Made by a program: the position numbers and the translations under genes. From Sanderia malayensis (lineage: Eukaryota; Cnidaria; Scyphozoa; Semaeostomeae; Pelagiidae), in assembly GCA_013076295.1 (NCBI GenBank), contig RQOL01000772.1:1054001-1118000 (forward strand): DNA of 64,000 bases, read 5' to 3'. Below the pieces are notes generated by a model. That model had not been told where the DNA came from. It saw only the letters and a list, made by a program, of their open reading frames with translations, and did not search any database. The stretch's first letter is position 1. Every line of letters starts with the position of its first letter. Of the stretch, positions 57,701-64,000 are shown piece by piece.

Positions 57701-60700
57701 ATTAGCATCTACATCATAACTTTAGTCTTGCTTTCATGATGGCTATTTCGATGCTTTTATTTTCAGGGTGAGCTTGGTCTTGTCAAAAGCAAGCTGGAAA
57801 AGATGGAAAACGAAAACAAGGAGCTTGTAGCTATGAACGCAAAACTTAAGAAAAGGGTTGGAAATTTTGCCATTTTACACATAACAATATTATCTACTTT
57901 CGATTGCTTTCTTGATTTCTTTTGTACATTAATTCACTCTCTGTTTCCTTTACTTGTATCGAGCACATGAATAATGAGATTGTGTTTATATAATGCATTT
58001 CTTCATCATTCAGATTAATGACTTGACAGCAACGATTAGCGAGGTACAGACGTCTGCAGCAAGTGCCAACGAGTTGCTAGAGCACGAGTCAGCAGAAAGA
58101 AGCAGGTTAGAAGAAGAAATAGAGCGACTTAAGGTTTGAATAGTTTATTTATTTTATTTTTTACATAATCCTCTTGACAAGGAAAGAATAGATTATTATT
58201 AGATGATTCATTATAGTCTGTTTGATGATTGCGAAAGCATGAAACTCAGAGTAACAGTGAACTAGTCTACTTTCTTTTCTAATTACTAGATGATGTATTT
58301 GCTTTATTTCTTTGATGCCGACTGGATTGTGGTGAACTAAATATCTCTGCAGATATTGTAAATTGTGTACAGGTTGAAGCAACCTGTGTACAAGTGTCTT
58401 CCATCGTAGAGATAATAAGCTTCTAATAAAGGCTTGCTGTGAAACGGCTGATCTTAGAATATGGTTGATTTTCGTTTAAACAGGAGAAACACGAGGCCCT
58501 TGTGAAGGAACATGATCATGTCCACACAGAGTTACTGGAGGCGAAGGTTGCGCAGCCAGTCATGAGTCAACCGCTGACTGCTGTTAATGATGATAAAGAA
58601 ACATCCGGAGAAGGTAAAATAACATGCTTGATAAACAGTATCACATGTTGTCCTTTCAGGGGATTGAATGTATCACGGCTTGTTGTTACTCCACGTGCAA
58701 AGACTTTATTCTTGCTACAGAGCATTGTTTTATCATTTATTGTTATCACATGCCTTCCCGGGGTGAACGAGCTATGTTGCATCTATTTTGTAGTTGACAA
58801 GATCAATTATAACTTAGTCGGTGAAGATATCAAGAACCTCCGTCAGAAGTTACTACATGAGGTCGAGGACGAAATTGAGACCTTGACAATGCAAAAGAGA
58901 CATGCAGAGAAGCAGGTAGGGAGCTTGTGACCAAAGGACCAAATACATTATTTTTGTTTTATACACGGGGCCGTCTTCTCTTAGAATCTGGGGATATCGA
59001 GACTGAAGTTTAATGACATGCATTATCTAGTAATCCATGTAAGGCTTTATCAAGAGATTTTCCATCTTTAATCTGGTTAAAGATTACTTTACTTGGATCA
59101 AAAAAACTGTTTGCTGTTGCAAAGCAAGCGTGTGCAGTGCACGTCCAAGGATATGAAGAAAGCCGCGAGATAACTAAATATAGCAGCTAATACTATGCAG
59201 CAGCTATTGCGAAGCAATGAAGCTGAAGCTCTTGCATGCATGGAGAAATAGCTCTCGTTGAAAAGTTCATGTAGAATATAGCCCATTGTGGCAACGATTT
59301 AGGTACTATATCTTGACCAGTTATGAATATTTTTTTTATTTCTGCAGCTTGCTGAAGAACAAGAAGAGACTGACGATTTGAGAAAGCAGTTGGCTAATGT
59401 GAAACGCAAATACGCGAAATTTAACGAAGAAATGGAGGACATGAAACTCATCCTGGAGACGTCACATATCAGAAATGGCGAACTTGAGAAGAAGCAACGA
59501 AAGTATGTTGATCTACAAGTAATATTTGGCTATTGATCTACGAGTAATATTTAACCATCTAAAATGCTACAGTACTTGGTATAATTTGGTATAATTTACC
59601 CTCTATACCATCCAAATGAGGGCTCATTGAAGCAAGTCCCTTATTCCCCAAATGTGACGACCTAAGCATCTCATTTTCCAACTGGCCTACTCCGTGGTTC
59701 GTTTTTCTTTTTGTTTAATGAGCTGTTGATATGTGTGTGATATATGTATGATACCTCATATGTGTGTGTTTGTATTTTAGATTTGATCAAGAGATAAACG
59801 CAGTGAAAGACGAGCTGCAGCAAGAAAAGTCCCACAGAGAGCTTGCGCAGAAGGAGAGAGACACGTTGTCAACGAGCAGATTCTCTTTGGAAAACGAGTT
59901 GAAAGAGAAGGACGAAGAGCTTGACAGGCTGCAGAATGAGTTGAAGAAACTCCAACATGAGATCAACGACTTTGCTGGTGTCGGAAAGACTGGAGATAGT
60001 GATGTAAGTAACTTGATGTGTTGTAATGCATACTAACAATATTTCATGCATTGGCATCAATGTTGCATACATAGGCATCAATGTTGCATGCATTGGCATC
60101 AATGCTGTATGCATTGGCATCAATGTTGCATACATTAGCATCAATGTTGCATACATTGGCATCAATGCTTCATGCATTGGCATCAATCCTGCATGCATTA
60201 GCATTAATGTTGTATACATTAAAATCAGCATTATGGCATTAGAGATAGCATAATTTACATTGATATTACAAACATTGAAGCATGGTAGATTGTAGTGAAA
60301 CTACAATATCTCGATGAAGACTCAGCTGAGAAATGTGCTTGAATTTCTAGGTGTTGACACTGAAACGAGACAAGCGTGATCTCGAATTGAAAGTGCAAGA
60401 TCAAGAAGAGGAATTGGACGAGCAAGCAGGACAAATCCAAATGCTTGAACAGGTACAGAAATACGTCACATATAATGCGTCATAATACATGGTATACTAA
60501 AGTATATGACAGTATAGAAGTACATAGTATAGAAGAGTCCTAGCATAGTACATACACCTCATCTACTTCCCTTCTTTTCTACTGAGTGATGCAAAGCACA
60601 CACCTGTATGCTGCCTCATAGGTTTATGCATGTATAAATGTTGCAGGCGAAATTGAGACTTGAGATGGCAAGTCAGAGAGACAAACAACAATTTCAAAAA

Positions 60701-63700
60701 GACATTGACAACAAAGATGATGAAATTGAAGAAATGAGATCGGATCATCAGAAAAAGGTGTCCAATTGAACATTATGTTGTTTGATTTATATTATTGTTC
60801 GCTTATTGAGTTTGTGTTTGTATAATTTTTAGCTTATTTGTGTTTGTCAATTTTTCTTTCAGATGCGTCAAATGGAAGAGCAAGTCGAAGAGGAATACAG
60901 AGAGAAGAATGAGGCAGTCAAGGTGCCGTATAGATTTGTATTTAACTCTACATCGCTTAACGACTTCCTTTGATAAAACAGATTTTTATCCTATTATATA
61001 CAGGAGAATAGAAAACGTTTTCGTTTTACGTTTTAGATGCGTCGCGAGCTGGAGAGAAAAGTATTCGAATTGCAGAACACTCACGAACTCGCCGATCGGG
61101 GAAGCGAAAAGAAACTCAGAAAAGAATTGAAGAAGTTACGCATTCTTTATAAAGATGCCAAATATGCCCTTGAAAGTCAGGTACTTATGCCTTTTGGGTT
61201 TACTCTGTTAAATGCTACTGTTTGTGTTAGATGGTACTATTTGTAGAGCCTTAGCGATAGGCACCAACCAGTGTTCTAGGTACGTACGTCATTCTCCCGA
61301 TAGTTGTATTATATCCAGGCTAAAATCTCCAAACCCATTGTGTATTTGTTTACAATCGAGCCTCTGCGTAAGAGCATGGCATCAAATTTTCAGACGTATT
61401 TAGTACGTTTATGTCTGCTATCTTGGCTATGTTTATTTACTAATGACCTTGATTACTTAATAATTTCACTTGATTTCTTGATAGTCGTTACAAAACACCG
61501 ATAAAGCCCAGCTAAAGCAACTACGAAACCAGGTATAAATTTTCTCAGCTGCATCAAATCCTTATATTTATTTATTTTTTGCAAGTTTGTAAAATTCTTC
61601 TTACTATAGTACTGATCTCTAATTGCCTTCCCAAAGCTATGTCTGTCGCTTGGCACTTAAATAACTGATACTTAGTAAGCACGGGTTTTAGTTAACTGAT
61701 ACGTCATATGTTTTTTTACAGTTGGAAGATATTGAATTCGCAAAGCACATCGTTGTGAAGTCAAAGAAACAACTCGAGTCTGACATTGATGAACTCCAAA
61801 AGCAACTAGAAGAGATGGCAAGAGTTAAACAAGAGGTTGACCCCCTTGCAAATTTACAAATTGCTGTTTTCATTTACTGATGTCTTTCACATACACGGGG
61901 ATATCATGTGGCCTATATATGTATATAATACAAAACACCCCGGTAAAGAAAGTAAATTGCTGTACTGAACCAATCATTTTATCTATATCTTCCGGGGTTT
62001 AGTACTTCAGATGATTAAAATTGGTCAGTGATGATGTCCCTGGGGGTGGCGAGATCCCCTGTCCAGATTCTTTTCAAATCATAATGTACAAAGCTTAAAT
62101 TATCCAAATTTAACATAATTTATGCACCTTGTAAACATGCACGCTTAGAGAATCAGTTTAGTTATTAAATAGAAATTTGAAGAAGGAATAACACATGTAG
62201 GCTTTGTATTCACACATGAATTGCATTCATTGAAAAGATTTTATACAAATCAGCTTCGTTTAATTGTGATTTTTTATATTAATCCATCTCTTTATCGTAT
62301 CAGGTTGACGATCGAAACATCTTCCTTGCGCGAGAAAATGCCGACATATTATCCAAGATGGAAGATGGGGAAGATGACATGGAAGAAATATTAAGGAAGA
62401 ATAAGCAACTGATTACTCAGGTTTGCTTTTAAAAGATTGCTTTTCAATCTGCAATATACCCTTAACGTAATTTTATTCGATTAGCTTTGTAGTGGCTATG
62501 ATAAGGTTGATCACATTCCATCACATCATACCCCGCAGTGATTAATTTATGCTAGCATAATCATCATATCTATCATAATTATCCATTTTAGATTTCAACA
62601 TTGGAAGTCGATGTTGTGGATAAGAATGCTGCAATTGACGATTTAGCATCTCAAAAGGACATTTTAGAATCCAAGGTAGGTTGCTATTGATCATAAATTG
62701 CAACTATCTATTTCTTTCTGCGTTGCGCTACGTTTTCGTCTTCACTAAACACCCGCATATAAGAACCAGTGGGTTAAGAACCTTACAGGCCGAAATCCCT
62801 GCGCAAAACAATGAAAAAGACAATAAGCTATTGTATTTGAACAATAGGCTGGATGCAGAATTCACAGGTTCTTATACGCGGGTGTTTGCTGTGTCGTTTA
62901 CGTCCAGTATTTGAGGCATTGAGGACGATTTCGTTTCTCTCACAGGTCCAACAGCTAACAACTAAGCTAGCGTATTATGAAGAGACCACTGTGGATAGAG
63001 CCACTGTCCAGAGACAAGAAGCCAAGGTAAGTGCCAAACTGACACAATGCGTGTAAGCTATTGTGGGCGAAGGCTGCGCAGAAAGGACAGCATGTGATAC
63101 TGTGTATCAAGCATGTTATCTTAACTTCTCCGGATGTTTCTTCGATATCATGAATAGCAGTCAGCGGTTGACTCATGAATGGCTGCGCAACCTTCGTCTC
63201 GAATAACTCTGTGTGGACATGGTCGTGCTCCTTCACAGGGGCGTCGTGCTTCTCCTGTCAAAACAACTGCTGCGAAAATACAAATGGATTATTTAACTAG
63301 ATTGCTGCGGAAAGTAATGAAGAGGCTCATTCTTATTCTAGATTCGAGAACTGGAGGCTAAGCTAGACTTGGATTCGACATTGAAGAGTCGACTTGAGGT
63401 TTTTGTTAATTATTGTTTTATTACTCATATTAATATTATCATTTGTATTGTCATCACTGCTATTGCTACTACTGTTATTGCTATTGCTCTTTCTATTCGG
63501 CTTTCATTTGTCCCATGGTACTGCAGTTACGCTGATTGCCCCCACCTCATTGTGGGGCAAGGGGGTGGATATTGCTGGAGCGATCCTTTTAGCTATCCCA
63601 TGGCTATTTATATTTGAACATAAGCCAATCTAACTGCTTCTAAGCAGAGAGAGGCATATTGTTGATGCTACTGGGATATCTTTATTTAGGCAGTTTTTTG

Positions 63701-63936
63701 TCTCAGCTTTTTCTGTTTGTTTCGGATGGCACATAAGAAACATTGCAGGGCTGTAACACAAGATTTTGCAACTGACTCGTTGTGATGTTATGGTCAGTTA
63801 TGCCCTCGTTATGATCTTTTTGTTGTTTTCTTTCGCAGCAACAAGTGCAACGTCTGAAAAACAACATTGCAAGTCTGCAAGATGAAAGAGACAACCAGAC
63901 GAACAGAGAAAGTAGAATGAAAGCTGAAATGTCAAA
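45235..63936 (+). CDS. MYO18A: Class XVIII myosin (PDZ, motor, IQ, coiled coil), 3' truncated
   Basis: Unconventional myosin XVIII: an actin/Golgi-associated structural myosin without ATP-driven motility in studied animals. Thirty-six exons, 1872 complete codons, phases consistent throughout; it ends mid-codon at the donor after 63936, so the C-terminus is outside the window. Order: basic KE-rich N-terminus, PDZ (about 226-320), motor (about 425-1185), IQ region (about 1188-1254), long coiled coil (1255-1872+). The start is ATG 45235 (MFKKWKEKD), which resembles the MYO18A start; a frame extension upstream has no ATG. It is probably the single pre-duplication orthologue of vertebrate MYO18A and MYO18B; the PDZ and KE-rich start are MYO18A-like. 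Separate entries give the exon coordinates. Confidence 0.94.
51755..51912. repeat. Degenerate TTTATTTGTYTYG repeat
   Basis: Imperfect 10-12-bp units of the form GTTTATTTGTCTTG/TTTTGTTTATTT in the polypyrimidine tract region just before MYO18 exon 51914-52109. Confidence 0.6.
52850..52972. mobile_element. Palindromic MITE, copy 2
   Basis: Same family as 28272-28414: AAGCCTGGTTTCCATATAGT at the left, ACTATATGGAACCAAGCTT at the right, with identical GGTCGCTCAAAGGATTAAAA and internal GATTTTTAATCCTTT. TA lies at both flanks. In the MYO18 intron after exon 52596-52676. Confidence 0.82.
53402..53612. repeat. CTCTATTTCAACTTTATCTTCAA repeat
   Basis: Imperfect tandem units of about 12 and 24 bp (TCAACTCTATTTCAACTTTA) in the intron before MYO18 exon 53617-53776. 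Confidence 0.7.
54497..54975. repeat. Long imperfect ACT/TAC triplet array (about 480 bp)
   Basis: Nearly continuous ACT triplets with interspersed GCT, CCT, CCA and ATT variants, in the intron after MYO18 exon 54285-54438. All frames are open, giving artefactual poly-Leu, poly-Thr, poly-Tyr and poly-Val open frames. Confidence 0.92.
56811..57599 (+). other. MYO18A: MYO18 exons 18-19: converter end and IQ motifs
   Basis: Exons 56811-56939 and 57456-57599. [19 protein letters not shown] ends the converter. One IQ-type helix is [19 protein letters not shown]; a second, degenerate one is [20 protein letters not shown]. The NWEWWKLY segment corresponds to the W-x-WWKL motif at the head-rod junction of class II and XVIII myosins. 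Binds light chains or calmodulin in the family. Confidence 0.88.
57084..57186. repeat. GAGCTGCATTCTSAGTTGCATTC repeat
   Basis: About eight 11-12-bp units (AGTTGCATTCTG / AGCTGCATTCTC) in the intron after MYO18 exon 56811-56939. Confidence 0.75.
60036..60240. repeat. 21-bp tandem repeat in MYO18 intron
   Basis: About ten copies of TGGCATCAATGTTGCATACAT. The length is a multiple of three and stop-free in one frame, giving an apparent IGINVA repeat protein, but it lies between exons 59781-60003 and 60351-60452 and has no splice continuity. Confidence 0.85.
62747..62887. mobile_element. 141-bp MITE in MYO18 intron
   Basis: Terminal inverted repeats AAACACCCGCATATAAGAACC and GGTTCTTATACGCGGGTGTTT (two mismatches). 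A diverged copy lies at 9768-9870. Internal palindrome CTATTGTATTTGAACAATAG. Confidence 0.8.
63081..63259 (-). pseudogene. Inverted duplicate of MYO18 exon 58484-58613
   Basis: Lies in the MYO18 intron between exons 62946-63026 and 63342-63398 but in reverse orientation. Its minus strand reads ACAGGAGAAGCACGACGCCC, then [19 protein letters not shown] and [17 protein letters not shown], against [19 protein letters not shown] and [17 protein letters not shown] in the real exon. Similarity continues about 45 bp into the downstream intron (ACATGCTTGATA-ACAGTATCACATG). The acceptor AG is kept; the donor region is changed from GGTAAAAT to GTTAAGAT. The frame is still open. It cannot be an exon of the plus-strand gene in this orientation. 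Confidence 0.85.
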
Positions 63937-64000
63937 GTATGTACAATCAATTAGTAACACCACGTTTCAGGAACAATCTTTAAAAATATTAATTCTCCAG

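Larger units (their letters stand above)
57767..63936 (+). other. MYO18A: MYO18 exons 20-36: coiled-coil rod (incomplete)
   Basis: Exons: 57767-57856, 58014-58133, 58484-58613, 58794-58915, 59348-59502, 59781-60003, 60351-60452, 60647-60757, 60863-60922, 61037-61180, 61485-61532, 61722-61835, 62304-62420, 62592-62675, 62946-63026, 63342-63398, 63839-63936. Mostly phase-0 exons whose lengths are multiples of three. Heptad-rich, charged sequence; [19 protein letters not shown] and the [15 protein letters not shown] junction match MYO18A strongly. The rod continues beyond the window. Confidence 0.9.

Noticed and set aside
60026..60253. Apparent repeat protein (IGINVA units)
   Set aside because: It comes from a 21-bp intronic tandem repeat and has no splice or coding support.
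63081..63259. Independent minus-strand gene starting [10 protein letters not shown]
   Set aside because: It is a copy of one internal MYO18 exon with intron sequence attached, not a complete gene.

Overview
The window is an intron-dense animal nuclear genome: short exons, almost all GT-AG introns, AT-rich spacers, and many small inverted-repeat transposons and tandem repeats. The gene set (RAD51D, a TMEM116-like 7TM protein, SGSM, MYO18) is metazoan. The style suggests a marine invertebrate, most likely an anthozoan cnidarian, but no species marker was found. All exon models were built by hand from splice sites, reading phase and remembered family motifs; no search was run.

Layout. About 1-5300 (- strand): RAD51D, eight exons found including a 10-nt microexon; its N-terminal exon was not located. 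5350-5905: a 132-bp minisatellite with telomere-like TTAGGG blocks, flanked by two related segments that each carry a perfect CRE palindrome and lie between the head-to-head genes. 6020-12644 (+): a 13-exon, 374-aa seven-transmembrane receptor-like gene. 13353-26715 (-): three tandem paralogues of a bacterial-type, membrane-embedded patatin-like phospholipase, each with four coding exons and the same phases (843, 842 and 843 aa), two of them with a recognisable duplicated 5' untranslated exon. 26740-30461: spacer with two MITEs. 30462-43968 (+): SGSM (RUN plus TBC Rab-GAP), 20 exons, 1116 aa. 45235 to the right edge (+): MYO18 (PDZ, degenerate motor, IQ, coiled coil), 36 exons and 1872 codons, cut by the window end.

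How they relate. RAD51D (DNA repair) and the 7TM gene may share a bidirectional promoter. SGSM and MYO18 are adjacent on one strand; from memory, SGSM1 and MYO18B also lie near each other on human chromosome 22, so this may be ancient linkage. The three phospholipases are the most unusual content: their C-terminal active-site half, N-terminal half and even the linking motif resemble a bacterial family, they are fully intron-bearing, and catalytic exons look homogenised while membrane regions diverge. A second oddity is in MYO18, where one coiled-coil exon with its splice borders is repeated in reverse orientation 4.4 kb downstream in another intron.
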